From Euleptes europaea (lineage: Eukaryota; Chordata; Lepidosauria; Squamata; Sphaerodactylidae): 64,000 nt of DNA. Both the position numbers and the translations under genes were made by a program. The DNA is taken from contig NC_079312.1 in NCBI RefSeq assembly GCF_029931775.1, positions 116,744,872 to 116,808,871 on the forward strand, read 5' to 3'. Position 1 is the stretch's first letter, and every line of letters starts with the position of its first letter. Positions 20,701-31,825 of the stretch are shown in pieces. Below the pieces are notes generated by a model. It was not told the DNA's origin and searched no databases. It saw only the letters and a program-made list of their open reading frames with translations.

Positions 20701-23700
20701 TGTCTCTTTAAAGCAATGAAGAAGGGGCAATGGAGATACAAGCGCAGCATATTTACAGATACTTCTCCACAACTATCACAAGTAGAAATCTGGTTTAAAA
20801 AAATGAAAGCCAAGACTGTCAAGAATCTGCAAGATAATCAAGCCTCCCCAGTAAGGACAACAGTGAACAGATCCAACAGACAAAGAATTCATCGTGAATA
20901 TATTACATCATTAAACATGACTGCATCTTTCTTCCCAACTGTTCAACAGGGTAATTTGCTTACTTTTTCTGATGCTGTAGCAATCCTTGTTCCCTGCAGG
21001 TTGAGAGCTATGCAGCTCAAGACTCCTTCATGAGCAGGTATATCTACAGGAGGTTTTTCTGTGTTTGCCAAGTCCACAATTTGTACATGTCCAGTATGCG
21101 TTCCAGGGAATGCAAGCAGGGAATTATTACTGTTTGGACACAGTACACAGAGACCTAAAATACAGTTGAAAGTAATGGAAATCAGATCTTTTTACAACCA
21201 CATCTCCACCCCACCCCTGGTAATAAGAAGGCATAACAAAAGCTCCTGGGATACCCACCCCTGAGGCAAAGAAGAATTCAGGCTGAAGACTAGCAGAAGC
21301 TGACTTGTATCCTACAAGATCTACAGGTGGAACTTTTCTGCTTCCCCCTTCCTCTCTAGCTAACTGAACATTACCACCTCCAGCTGGAATTCTGTTCCTG
21401 GTGGTCACTGAACATTCAGGGACAGCATAGAGGGGAAAATGGTAGTCTGCAGTAAAAGGGGGAAATAGTAGAAACTACCCTTTCTCTGACAACAGCAGTG
21501 CCTTTGTTATCCTGTTATCTTCCAGGTTAACAGACTGATAGATTGAATGCCTGCATTCTCCACCAATCTGTCAACAGCCTTCCATCATTGGAAGCTGATA
21601 TCAGGATAGGATCCCCTAAGTTTATGTAAATGAAACAGAACATAAACTAGGCAGATTCATCCATAAGTGGCAGAATTCATAAACAGCACGGCCATTATCC
21701 CACAGTAGATTTTTTTCAGATCCCATGAGGCAGTTCCTGGAAAACAGAAGGCAAATGGCCTCTTCAACTTTGCTATTGCACCTGAGCAGAGAAGATATGT
21801 TCTCAGCAACCCAGCAGTCGGCTGCTAGAGTTACAGGGGATTTCAGAACAGATTCTCCCAAAATAGCAAGCAAAAATCATAGAAGTGGGAAGCATCAACT
21901 CCAGTTACTTTTTTGTAATGGACACAATTTACCTTTTGGGTTGTAGCAGGTTTCAAAGACATGCAACTGGTGAGGATTGTGCGTGAATGTGAAAACTTTA
22001 ATCATTGAGTCCAAAACTACCACAATTCTGAAAGAGAAAAAGCCAACAGCCCCATACGTTCATGTTACTGATGATCATTATACTCAGCTAAATTTGGTCC
22101 AGTATTAGGTACACATTGGCTCACACTACTGCCGCAAGACTGCCCTCAGAACTAATTAATTTTAATCTGACAACAGAACAGCACTATGGATTTTCCCAAC
22201 TGCACTCGCCAATTTCTCTGGAGCATGGTACAGCAGAAAAACCAGGAGTGGAAGAAAACACCAGCCTTTCACCAGATAGGGTCTCAGTCCACTATTCTCT
22301 AGTCACAAAAAGGATCCTAGAATTCCTGAAGTCTAGTTGACTTGCGCTTCTTATTTCCCCTGAGCTTCCCAGACTTTTTCCAAGATTTGTTATTCCCACC
22401 ATGGGATCTTCTAAGACTCCCTACTGGAAGAGATGTGCAAGACTGATTTCAGATGAGAGGGAAGTATGAGGGGGAATAAGAGAATGACTCTGTTCCTTTT
22501 CAGGACCGCTTCCACAAAAAAAGTTGAGTCCATGAAACAACCCCGCATAAATAAAATAGACTAGGTGAAGAATAAACTGCACCAACTCACCTGTCTCTTC
22601 TAAGCTTAACTGCTTTGACTTCTGTGGAAAACTCTATTTCAATAACAGTCTTCTTTTTCAGATCATCCCAGATCATCACTGCAGTAGTGGAAATGACTGT
22701 ATTAGCCTTACAGTAACTGTCATTACTTAAAGCACTTCTGGTGCATGGAAGACTAGCTCCATGAGGAGCAACTACATCCTATAGTGTCCAGTTTGCACTG
22801 GCTTGGTTAGAAAAATACAAGGGAAGAAGCATACAGGAGCCAGACTTGGATCTTCAAATGTTGATTCTTCTACAGTTAGCATTAAGCTTCTTTTGATCTT
22901 TCCCTACCCAAATCTGAATTCATCAGCCATATCTAAATGCCTTTTTGTAAGGCACAGATATGCCCATTCCCTATCCCAGAAGCAGCAATTGCCACTAGCA
23001 TTGTACTGCTTCTGGAGGAGGCACAATATCACTCTGCTTATTTTAACATTTGTTCATTCTTTGACCATCTGGAAAGATATCTGGATACAGAAAAAGGCAG
23101 ATACAGATCTAGCTATGGACTGATCAAGGAGGATTCCTCATTGTCCTCCTTTAGAATTAAGTACACTTACACTTGAATATGCAGCAAAATGGAAGGTAGA
23201 GAAATATGCAGATCTGAATGAATGGATGAATAAGTTAACTGACCATGTGGCTATGGCAAAACTAACATCCTTTATACATTATAGACCAATTTTAGAATTT
23301 CATGAAAAATGGAGTGTCTTTTTAAATTATACAGTTGAAAATCAAGAATAAAATTCAACCAAAACAGAAGAAAAATATAGGTAATTAATGTTTTATAATA
23401 AATATATTATTAGATATGAAGATATTGAGAAGGCAGAGTCATGTAACTTAAAGAAGTGAACTACTAAAATGTAATTTAAAAAAGTAAGCTCCATACATAT
23501 TGTAATAATATGATTGTTGATAGAAATAAAACTTTTAAAAATTAAAAAAGAATCATGCATGCTTGGACTACCTTAGGTTTGCAGAAACGTCTACCTCTAA
23601 CCTGGGTGTCTCCACTGCAGATGTTTTGATCCTTAAGTTGGGGCCACCCACAGCTATTAGATATATAATGCAATCCTGTGACCTGATATACATCAGACAG

Positions 23701-26700
23701 CCTTAGGAAAAAGGAATCCAAATTTCTATGGCGTTACTAGGGAAATGCAGCCAGTGCATCTAGGCTATATGTTATCTCTATGACTAAAGCAGCAGCCAAG
23801 TTCATTTTTGTTCACATTAAGAGCAACCCAGACAGCACTTGGCAAAATGCGCTCATATATCCCTTACTACTCAGTACTATACCTTTATTAGGTGGATATT
23901 TTGGCCTTTTTCCTCCACCGACCAACGCTAAATAGTTGCACCGAAACAACATTTCAACATGGCCAACACCTCCTTCTAGAAATTCTAGGAGGAAAGAAAG
24001 GAAATTTTTAGTTAAACATTCAGTGCAAAGTTTTATCATAGTTAACCTCAGGCTGGATTCATGTTACAAATGCAACTGAGGTCAAGCCCAGTTTACTTTG
24101 TGCTTCCCCTGCCTTGTTTCAAGATAAAGGTTCGTTTTCTAATAATCACACAAGTTTGCTCAGAAAGCTTCCTCAAGATACATGTTATGGTCACAGTAAT
24201 ATGGGCCAGAAAAGAGGCAATGAATGGAAATAGTCAGCAACTTCACCCCCCAAACCTCCTGCCCCAGTACTTGACTTCAGGACAAGTAAGAGTTATTGCT
24301 TTAAAGCTTCCAATCTGTGCACACTGAGAGTAAGTTCCAGTTAACTCAGCAGGATAGACTTACCTTCAAATAACTCTGCATAGGATTGCACTACATATGG
24401 ATTATATAAGATGAATCACAATAGAGCAATCATGGCTATAGAGGGATCACCTCACCTTGTTTCTCCTTCTCCTTGAGTGGATCCGCATTAAACACTCTAA
24501 ATCCATTTTCCATCCCACATGCAAAGCACCCTAAATAAATTAAACAAAAACCAGTCAGGTACATCTACTCTGTATCAATGCAGGTCTGCGTAGGCCTCTA
24601 GAAGAGATGATGTTGCGTTTACTTAGTGGACTGGAATGGAAATGAAGGTTTTTTTTTTTTAAATCACATTTATACCCCATTCTTCCTCCCAGTTCAGGGC
24701 ACTACCCTAAGGACTTCAAATCATATCTTGCACACAACATGCTTAAATTCAAAGTTGTTTTTTTTAACGCTCCCTATTCTATTAGTCAATGCTACCTTTT
24801 GAAATTAACCAACTTCTCTTTCCTTTCCATCCTGGCATACATTGGCTGTTACCGTACTAGGTATTCCCAGCGATGTATTAAGAGTTTGGAAATGTTATAC
24901 AAATACTGTTCGCACTTTGTTTGGCCCCTTTAGCTGTGAAGACATCTTTCAACCATTTTTTAGCCGTAGTATCCAAAAACCTTTTTAAAGCGATGTTTTT
25001 TATAACATTTCCAAACTCTTGATACATCGCTGGGAATACCTAATGTGGTAACAGCCATGGACTACATATTATACTTCTACTGATGTATTTTTATGTATCT
25101 ACAGCCTTGAGTCAGTACAATAAAGACTTTTCCTGTCAGCCAGGCCATTCCTTTTGCTCATCATGACTATGCATAATCCTGAGGTGTACACTTTGGATGG
25201 CACTAAAGGCCACACATTCAAATATACTCCTAAATCTAAAAGGGCTAGATCTCTTTTTCTTTTAAATGAAAGCAAACATTCCCAAGATTCCAACAAAAAG
25301 CTAAACACCCCAAAAGACAGTCTGAGAAAGCTACATGCGGCCTGCAGCTTCTCAGCCCCTGGTATAATTAATAAAATACAAGCCAAGCTTACCCTCCTTG
25401 CAAATGGGATGAAGGTTTTGCTTGTTTACACATTCAAAATATTATGATTTACCCTTGTCTGTGCCTGATCTTGCCAATTACCAGTGCCACTGGATACATT
25501 CTATTCCCCAACCCACTGAGAAACACAAACCATTTTTCAACAGTCTTTTCCTTGTAAAGTCAAAGCTCTTCTGAATATTATTTCCTTATTGCTCTCAACA
25601 AAACTGCCCCTTAAAATTGCTTCCTTACAGCTAGATGCTAAAACGGATTATACAGAATTAGTCCCACTGAATTAAATGAGCCTTGTTCCCAGTATGTAGA
25701 GGATTGCAGCCTTGTTGCCTGATCCCATGTGGCATTCAGAACTTCTAAGCTCATTGATATCTACCAGCCTTGGCTAACCTGTCAGATCTCAGAAGCTAAG
25801 CAGGCTCGGCCCAGATTGGTATTTGGATGGGAGACCTCCAAGGAAGTCCAGGGTCCTGACACAGAGGCAGGCAATGGCAAACCACTTCTGAACATCTCTT
25901 GCCTTGAAAAACCTATGGGGTTGCTGTAAGTTGGCTGCGAACTGATGGCACTTTCCACCACCAGGCACACGCAACTTTGTACAGCATCAGGCTGCTAAAA
26001 CTCATCCTTTCCTACCAGTAGTTCCCTAACTAGAATTAGATTAATGCCAGTCCTTTCTTCTATCTTATATAGTATTCTTTCTTGCCCAACATCCTGGTCT
26101 TGATCCAATATTAGCTGCAAGAGTGCTCTTAGGTAGATTTATGTTCCTGCAATGATCACAGCAAGAGTTTTTTTTTAAATTACAGTTAAATTAGGCTGAC
26201 TCTTTTCAAAAGTGAAGGCTAGAAATTAAGAAGGCAGCTTAGCGCTAGTGGCATATGCTTAGACTACTTCCAGTGAAAGATTAGTGCAGGACAATTTATG
26301 CTGAAGAAGAGGCTACTGTGGAAAAAATGACACATCCTACTTCACAATATTTGAGTGACTCCTAACCCATTTTGTTAGTAGCAAACAAAGAACTGTATTT
26401 AAGAAAACTGTTCTTGCTAACTCAAGAGGTTTGAGCCACTTTACACATTATAAAAGTACACCACCACAAGTAACTCATCAGGAAGCCAAAATAGTACGCG
26501 CTCAACAACTTGCAACAACCAACATAGCAAACCCAGGTTTCTCTCTGCAAAGACACTCATCAATCTGCAAGCAAATCTACATAACCAGTGCACACAGGCA
26601 GCGTGGTCTTGAACTACCTTCTTTAACAGATAAAAATGGCAAACCACTTGTCATTTTTACGAATTTGGGATCAATGGAGGCATTCAAATTCAGTCCTATT

Positions 26701-28119
26701 ACAGCCACAATGCTGTAGAATGTCCAACTACCTGTTGCCTGCCCCCTGTGCAAATACAGTAAACCTGTGGATCATATACAGGCAGGGCTTTTCCAGTAGT
26801 GTCATATCACCTGTGGAATGCCCTTCCCCTTGAGGCTCATCTGGTGCCTACCCTACTAGCTTTAATTTTTAACTTACTTTTATAGTCTGCTTCTGTCTGA
26901 GAAGCATTTTATGAGACTTGTTTTACAGCACTACGTGTTAGGTTGATTTTATGCTCTTGTTGGGGTTTTCATTGTTCATTTATTAATTGTTAAAACGTTT
27001 ATGGTGCTTATGGTCTTTTTCTGTTTTATTTTGCAAGCCACCTTGAGTGGCATTGAAATCATCTAAGTAAATAACATAAATAATATATTTAAGAAAGCAA
27101 GAGAATCTGAAAGCTGCCTCTACTGGACCCAGTAGAAGAATACGCAGAGAATGATTCCAAAGAGCTGCATCAAGAAAATGCAACCCTTAAGGAGTTTTAC
27201 GCTAGCAAGTGTAAGGACAAAGCACGAATCACTTTGAGGCTACGTTTTGGAAGCTGAGCCTTCCCAGTGCCCTAGGTCCAGTTCCGATTCCTGCTTTTTA
27301 AAAAGAATGCGAGACACAGGCTCAGTTATAAAAGAAATGAGGGCGAGTAACTAGTATGGCAAACACACCCAACACCAGGGATCTCAATATACACAGCTTA
27401 CTAAAGACAAAGCAGGCAAAGTGATAAGAGCATGGGAACATTTCAGGAGCCAAGGAAAGAAGCAGCATGCTTGGGAAAGAGTGAGGCTTTGCCCAGAAAC
27501 AGCAAGTACACCAAGGGCGGGAAGGTACCGAGACAGCAATGGATGAACTAGAAAGAGGACCAAACCATCACCAGCAGCAGCCAGAAAAGAGAGTAGCAAG
27601 TAATAGCTGCACCCTTTCATGCAGTCTCCATATCACCACACGCTAAGGGGTCAAGGCAGGGAAACAGGAGGAAAGGCTGAGCTGGAGACCAGCCTTTCCA
27701 CCTGCAGAGCTGGGCTGGGGACTCCCTCTCACAACGCACAGTACGTGCCCCCCAACCTTCCCCTCTTTCTGCTGAGAAGGGGGTCTACGTTGATGGCAAA
27801 TTCAGGTCCCACGCCCTCCCCTCCCGAGACCGGCGGGTGTGTGTGTGTGGGGGGGAGAGAGACGAAAACTGTTGATGTGGCCGGGGGAGGGCAAAGCCAA
27901 GTCCTTCCAGAACCCCCCCTAAGACCGGGGGAGGGGGAACAATTAGGGTTGTGGAGTCTGACGCAGCTTTCGGAAAGGGAGACAGGGAAGAGGCCGCGGC
28001 CAAGTCCGAACGGCTCCTCCGCCCCCGGGGCCCCCCTCCCCACCCCTCTCACCGTGGTCCTGGTTGAAGCCGGCGAAGAGGAGCCCATTCCCGTGCGGGT
28101 TGGCCGGCAGCAGGTTCAT
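14722..28119 (-). CDS. WDR45B: WD repeat domain 45B (WIPI3), complete, ten coding exons
   Basis: PROPPIN-family beta-propeller that binds phosphoinositides on autophagic membranes. Coding exons in transcript order: 28119-28053, 24530-24456, 23984-23883, 22678-22591, 22027-21933, 21154-20964, 19827-19742, 18331-18230, 15520-15399, 14828-14722. Every intron is GT-AG on the minus strand, phases match, and the sum is 1035 nt: 344 codons plus TGA, the length of human WIPI3. The start [18 protein letters not shown] and the end [13 protein letters not shown] match the family. The diagnostic L/FRRG lipid-binding motif is LRRG at about residues 224-227, followed by SQAANIYC. The start is chosen because it aligns with the family N-terminus, has G at -3, and lies in a CpG island. 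Introns contain L2-like, L1, 5S-SINE and Penelope-like insertions, but no exon is disturbed. The gene converges on FOXK2. Confidence 0.97.
15950..16450 (-). mobile_element. L2/CR1-like LINE fragment in WDR45B intron
   Basis: Minus-strand reading recovers decayed reverse transcriptase C-terminal text: [25 protein letters not shown] and [19 protein letters not shown], in the order expected for the Jockey-type LINE seen at 1-440 and 6715-7600. It is more diverged than those copies, so probably older. A further stretch at about 16640-16940 on the same strand looks repetitive, but I cannot assign it. Confidence 0.55.
17094..17300. mobile_element. Penelope-like fold-back element D
   Basis: A 12-bp duplication ACATATTTAAGA flanks it (17082-17093 and 17301-17312). 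A 37-nt tail (17094-17130, containing CAGTGGGTAGCAGTGTTAGT) is followed by a left arm (17131 to about 17204), a central hammerhead-like hairpin, and an inverted right arm (about 17229-17300). Arms share TAGTAGAAAAG, CAAGAGTCCAGTAGCACCTT and GTATGAGCTTTC with few differences. This family is widespread in reptile genomes. It lies in WDR45B intron 8. It has the same architecture as elements A, B and C but no sequence identity with them outside the core motif. Confidence 0.7.
17201..17228 (-). ncRNA. Hammerhead-ribozyme-like motif (element D)
   Basis: On the minus strand: CTGAAGA, then AGTGAGC-TGTG-GCTCAC forming a 6-bp stem II with a tetraloop, then GAAA. The core bases are intact. Stem I and stem III are less obvious than in element A, so self-cleavage is uncertain. 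Confidence 0.45.
18794..19080 (-). mobile_element. RTE-BovB LINE 3' end
   Basis: Minus-strand peptide: [58 protein letters not shown] and the final [11 protein letters not shown], the diagnostic C-terminus of BovB reverse transcriptase. It ends in the BovB 3' terminus GACTTGATGGCACTTAACAC. It is 5' truncated and lies in WDR45B intron 7. Confidence 0.88.
20556..20706 (-). mobile_element. Degraded MIR-like tRNA SINE
   Basis: Reverse complement carries a tRNA-like head (GACAGTGTGATATAATGG) and a core with TTGAGCAGTTCACTTTC and CTCACCTCACAGATTTGTTG. It is strongly diverged, in the WDR45B intron between 19828 and 20963. Confidence 0.5.
23180..23552 (+). mobile_element. L1 LINE 3' end with poly(A) tail
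   Basis: The plus strand encodes [36 protein letters not shown] and [12 protein letters not shown] then stop, resembling the extreme C-terminus of L1 ORF2. It is followed by a short AT-rich 3' UTR with AATAAA and an A-rich end near 23550. It is heavily 5' truncated and lies in WDR45B intron 3. Confidence 0.6.
24843..25057. mobile_element. MITE with about 60-bp terminal inverted repeats
   Basis: Left end TGGCTGTTACCGTACTAGG and right end CCTAATGTGGTAACAGCCA start inverted arms of about 57-60 bp with only a few mismatches (shared GTATTCCCAGCGATGTAT and AGAGTTTGGAAATGTTATA). About 90 bp of unrelated AT-rich sequence lies between them. There is no coding capacity. Target duplication is unclear, so the superfamily is not assigned. 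It lies in the first WDR45B intron. Confidence 0.7.
25758..25978 (+). mobile_element. 5S-rRNA-derived SINE (5S-Sauria type)
   Basis: The head matches 5S rRNA: CAGATCTCAGAAGCTAAGCA (A-box region) and TTTGGATGGGAGACCTCC (C-box region). The body GGCAATGGCAAACCACTTCT and a BovB-like tail (GCGAACTGATGGCACTTTCC) complete a SINE3-class element known from squamates. It lies in the first WDR45B intron. Confidence 0.85.
26770..27090 (+). mobile_element. L2/CR1-like LINE 3' terminus
   Basis: Contains TGTGGAATGCCCTTCCCCTTGA followed by GGCTCATCTGGTGCCTACCC, a T-rich 3' UTR, AAGCCACCTTGAGTGGCATT and an (AAATAA)-type end. This is the 3' end of the Jockey-type LINE common in this window. It is non-coding and lies in the first WDR45B intron. 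Confidence 0.6.
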
Positions 28120-28440
28120 GGCGCCAGACTGCGGAGCAGGCCGTGGCCGGGGGGGGGGGCTCCTTCACACCATCGGGGGAGGGTCAGCGGCCTGAGGGGG
28201 CGGCAGCAGCACCACGATCCCTTCCGGACTAGACAGGCGGCTCCCCGAGCACGGAGCGCATCGAGCGGCGTTTGCAGGCCGGGCCGACGAGCGCCGAGCT
28301 CTCGAACGGCAGGCGTCCTCTCCCTCCCGCTTGGCGCTTCGCGTTCGATTACCGAGCGCATCGGCCAGGCCGAGGGATGGCGCGCCGAACGAGTGAGTAG
28401 CGCGGGCCCCGCCTGTGAGAAAGGAAGGGCTGCGCAGCAC
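27900..28440 (-). promoter_or_regulatory. WDR45B: CpG island promoter of WDR45B
   Basis: The sequence changes abruptly to GC- and CpG-rich around the first coding exon of WDR45B, in contrast to the AT-rich flanks. No TATA box is evident. This is the usual appearance of a housekeeping vertebrate CpG-island promoter. The exact transcription start cannot be read from sequence. Confidence 0.7.
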
Positions 28441-28619
28441 GCCGTTTCTGTGACTACGCTCTTCACGTTCGTCCTACTTTGACATGTCAACCGTGGGCCG
28501 TTTACTGTTTTGAGTATGTCTTGTTTTCACCTGCACTCTGCAACTAACGTTATGTGCCTTTTCCAGGGAAACTGGGCCTTCTAGCTTCTCTTTAGAAATC
28601 GTTCTCTCCCCTCTCCTGT

Positions 28620-28915
28620 TAGAATCATAGAGTTGGAAGGGACCACCAGGGTCATCCAGTCCAACCCCCTGCGCAATGCAGGACATTCCAAACTACCTCT
28701 CGCCCCACACCCCCAGTGACCCCTACTCCATGCCCAGATGGCCAAGGTGCCCTCCCTCTCATCATCTTCTTATGGTCATAGAACCAGCATTGCTGATAGA
28801 TGACCATCTAACTTCTTGAAAACCTTCAGGGAAGGAGAGCTTACCACCTCCCGAGGAAGCCTGTTCCACTGAGGAACCGCTCTCTTGTTTGTACCATTAG
28901 GCATAACTCTCTGCG
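28620..28915 (+). mobile_element. CR1 LINE fragment
   Basis: Starts AGAATCATAGAGTTGGAAGG, with CATCCAGTCCAACCCCCTGC and later CCACCTCCCGAGGAAGCCTG then TTCCACTGAGGAACCGCTCT, the highly recognisable CR1 sequence of sauropsids. It lies just upstream of the WDR45B CpG island. Confidence 0.85.
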
Positions 28916-29059
28916 CCTACTGAATGTAACGTTTCATACATCTGGTCAAAGTGGTTGTTTAGGCAACAATAAATTAACTCGGAAATTTTAGCTGTGCAAA
29001 ATTGCACAGTTCGATTACTATTTAGTACAATGTCTGTATTTAGTACAATGTTCTCTAAT

Positions 29060-29203
29060 TTTGTGGGTGACCTTGGGCCACCACCCTAACCTACCTTACA
29101 GGGTTGTTGTGAGGATAGCATGAAGGACAGAGGAGAATGATGTAAGCTGCTTTGGGATCCCATTGGTGTGAAAGATGGGATATAAACTAAATAAATAAAT
29201 CCT
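29060..29203 (+). mobile_element. MIR-like CORE-SINE
   Basis: GGGTGACCTTGGGCCACCACC, CTAACCTACCTTACAGGGTTG, TTGTGAGGATAGCATG and the GCTTTGGGATCCCATTGG... end with (AAATAA)n. It is the same family as the copies at 2709 and 44379. Confidence 0.7.
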
Positions 29204-29475
29204 TCCAGTTTAAACTGAGGACAGGAAGGGGCTTGAAATGAAAAAAAAAACACAGTTGCTTATCTTACCCCCAAGGAGTTGGGAGTATTTTGTCTGTTGC
29301 TATTTCTGATTTTTTTCAAAGGTTTACATTTTTATTTTAAATTATTTGACTTGACTTTTTATATTGTGTATGGTAGGATACAAATATAAAACATAAATAC
29401 ATATGCAGAGCTAGGTATGCCCAACTCTGATATGCAGCCCAAGGTTCCCAGCCTCTTTAAAGCCTGTGGGCACCT

Positions 29476-29853
29476 TGTCAAGATTACAAGTCTGTCAGAT
29501 AGTTTGACAGGTGCAGGATAGATCAGTGAGATCTAAGGATGATGTAATCAGCCTGGAAAGTACCTGGGGAGCTAGAGAAAACTGGCCTAATCCAGTTAGA
29601 GCCAGGTGGCTGATGCAATGCAGTAGCAATACCAGGATAATTGGGTATCTACTGTGATTGGTGGCTGCGTCCACCAGTCGTATATAATGAAGTGAAACCG
29701 CAGTTCTATGCGGGATGTTATGAGCGGAGAGTGTGAAAAGAGTATCTGTATATATTTCTGCACTGTAAAATAAACTACACTTTTTCTATGTGGCCGTGGA
29801 CTTTCTGATGGGTATCCTGGACAAGACTGCTAATCCGCTTGGCTTCCGCGTCA
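29476..29853 (+). mobile_element. Solo LTR of an LTR retroelement
   Basis: A 378-bp unit starts TGTCAAGATTAC and ends TTCCGCGTCA, flanked by an exact 5-bp duplication CACCT (29471-29475 and 29854-29858). It has a TATA box (TATATAATGA, 29681-29690) and an AATAAA poly(A) signal (29769-29774) in the right order and spacing. No internal region or partner LTR is present, so it is a solo LTR left by recombination. Class (ERV or Gypsy) is not resolved. The perfect short duplication suggests moderate age. It sits about 1.4 kb upstream of WDR45B, on the opposite strand. Confidence 0.75.
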
Positions 29854-30619
29854 CACCTTTGGAAATCTGACACATGGTGGTGGGTGAAGCTGCAAAATGG
29901 TTGCCATGGGAGGTAGACAGAGAGAGATAGAAACTCCAAGTGCAGGGGAGGAGAGGGGTAATCTAAAAAAAATCACTGAAAAGAGGAGTGTGAGAGAGAA
30001 GAAAAATAACACTGTGGGGGCAGCTGCAGCCAAGGCAATATTATTTTAATCTTCCTAGCTATTCAGATTTCCATGGGCCAATCAGAACTTCTGCTGGGCA
30101 AAAGTCCCACCTGGCTCCACCCACTTTCTGAAATCACTTGGTAGGTGCCAGGTAAAGTGTCAGCGGGTACCACATTGGCGACTTCTGCTTTATGAACTTC
30201 ATGTTCAAAGCTACCAGACAGGCAGTAGATGCAGCTGAAGGAAGGAGATCGGATATAGCTTCATTGGATCTTAAAAGTGCAAGAATGGGTGGGAAGGGGC
30301 AGAAAGTGACCAGTGGGCCCCAAGCAAGTATATCTAGAAAAGAACAGACAGCAGGAATATAGGAGAAAAGGGATGCGCTAATTTGGACATCTACATGTTC
30401 AATTACATCAATGTTTAATAGAAAAGCTCCCAGGGGACAAGGAGGTTGTACTGAAGCAAGTGCTTTACTGATAAATTAAGTCATTCACTGTCATCTCTAC
30501 CCTAGTCTTGCTGTTATTCTTGTTTGCATATGCAGGCACTTAAAGTACCATTCAAAGCTGGTAGGACAGACTTTCAAATGAGTTGCTGCTGGTATAGAAA
30601 GGTGCATATAAGAAAATGG

Positions 30620-30852
30620 TCACATTATGAGACGACAAGAGTCACTGGAAAAGACAGTCATGCAGGAAAAGTTGAGGGCAGCAGGAAAAGAGGAAGACCC
30701 AACAAGAGATGGATTGACTCAATAAAGGAAGCCACAGCCTTCAATTTGCAAGATCTGAGCAAGGCTGTCAAAGATAGGACATTTTGGAGGACTTTCATTC
30801 ATGGGGTCGCCATGAGTCGGCGGCGACTTGACAGCACTTAACACACACATAT
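30620..30852 (+). mobile_element. RTE-BovB LINE 3' end
   Basis: Plus-strand peptide [38 protein letters not shown] and the final VAMSRRRLDST, followed by the BovB 3' terminus CGACTTGACAGCACTTAACA. It is 5' truncated, in the space between RAB40B and WDR45B. Confidence 0.88.
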
Positions 30853-30859
30853 AAGAAAA

Positions 30860-31825
30860 TAATGGAGAATTTTCTACACCTGTGCTGGTAATGTGGAAAG
30901 CCAGCACAAAATATTTTCTTTGTAACATCTATAGATATATGCATGTGTAGGGTAGAGAGACCGCTATTGACTTGCCATGTTTGTCCAAAGACAAATATTT
31001 CAGCTAAAGAGAGAAGCTTTATAGAGTGTTTATGTGATTTATTTATTTTTAAATAATAGTGTCCTTTTCCTGATAAAACAAATTTTCAAATCACATTCTT
31101 CTCATTGCTGCAGCAAATGCATTTGATGTCTTTGGCTTTTTCTCACTGTGTCTCTAGAATATCAGATACAAAAATTTAGATTTACCAGAAAAATAAGCAT
31201 ATAAACCACAGATTAATCCCTAGAAGTATTAAACGACATTGCAAAAACTTTATCAAATTTCTTTACATTGATGGGACAAAATTCTGTGCATGTTGCATAT
31301 ACACACTGGTAGCTCAAAGTAGTGCTTCAAGATCACAAACTGTACAAAACCAGAATTAGATGCTCTACGGCAACATCACTAGAATTGTTTCACTACTTAT
31401 ATATCTTACAATGTATACAATACATTGTGGATAAAATTCTGTCTGAATCTACAGACTGACACGCATTCCTATCTAACTGCAAACTGCAAGTTTTGTGAGT
31501 TGACAATATTTAATGTAGCAATTAAAAAGAGTAACTTCTGCAATTTAATGTCATTGAAATCTCAATTTCATGATAAATTACTCCCTTTATAAAACACAAA
31601 GTCTTCATGCACATCAAAAACTTATATAAAATAATCAACAGCAAAATTTTACATCCTTTTGTTTGCACTGAGTGTGTCATACATATGGAAGCAGCATTAT
31701 TAAAAACAAACAACTCCAAAGTGACGTTTTCCTTTGTTCTGTTTCGGTAGTGTGATGCATACAACAGATCCAACTACCCAAGGATCCTTGTGTCAAAGGT
31801 TCCAGTCAAAACTCTAATGGCAGGT
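30860..31825 (-). other. RAB40B: RAB40B 3' UTR
   Basis: AT-rich non-coding stretch after the RAB40B stop. Overlapping minus-strand AATAAA hexamers at about 31039-31048 are good poly(A) signal candidates and would give a UTR of roughly 0.8 kb. A BovB fragment begins just beyond (30620-30852), consistent with the transcript ending before it. Confidence 0.55.

Noticed and set aside
27619-28482. 287-codon open frame on the plus strand across the WDR45B promoter
   Set aside because: It lies in a CpG island antisense to WDR45B exon 1; composition is Gly/Pro/Arg-rich, no similarity is recognised, and few stops are expected in such DNA.
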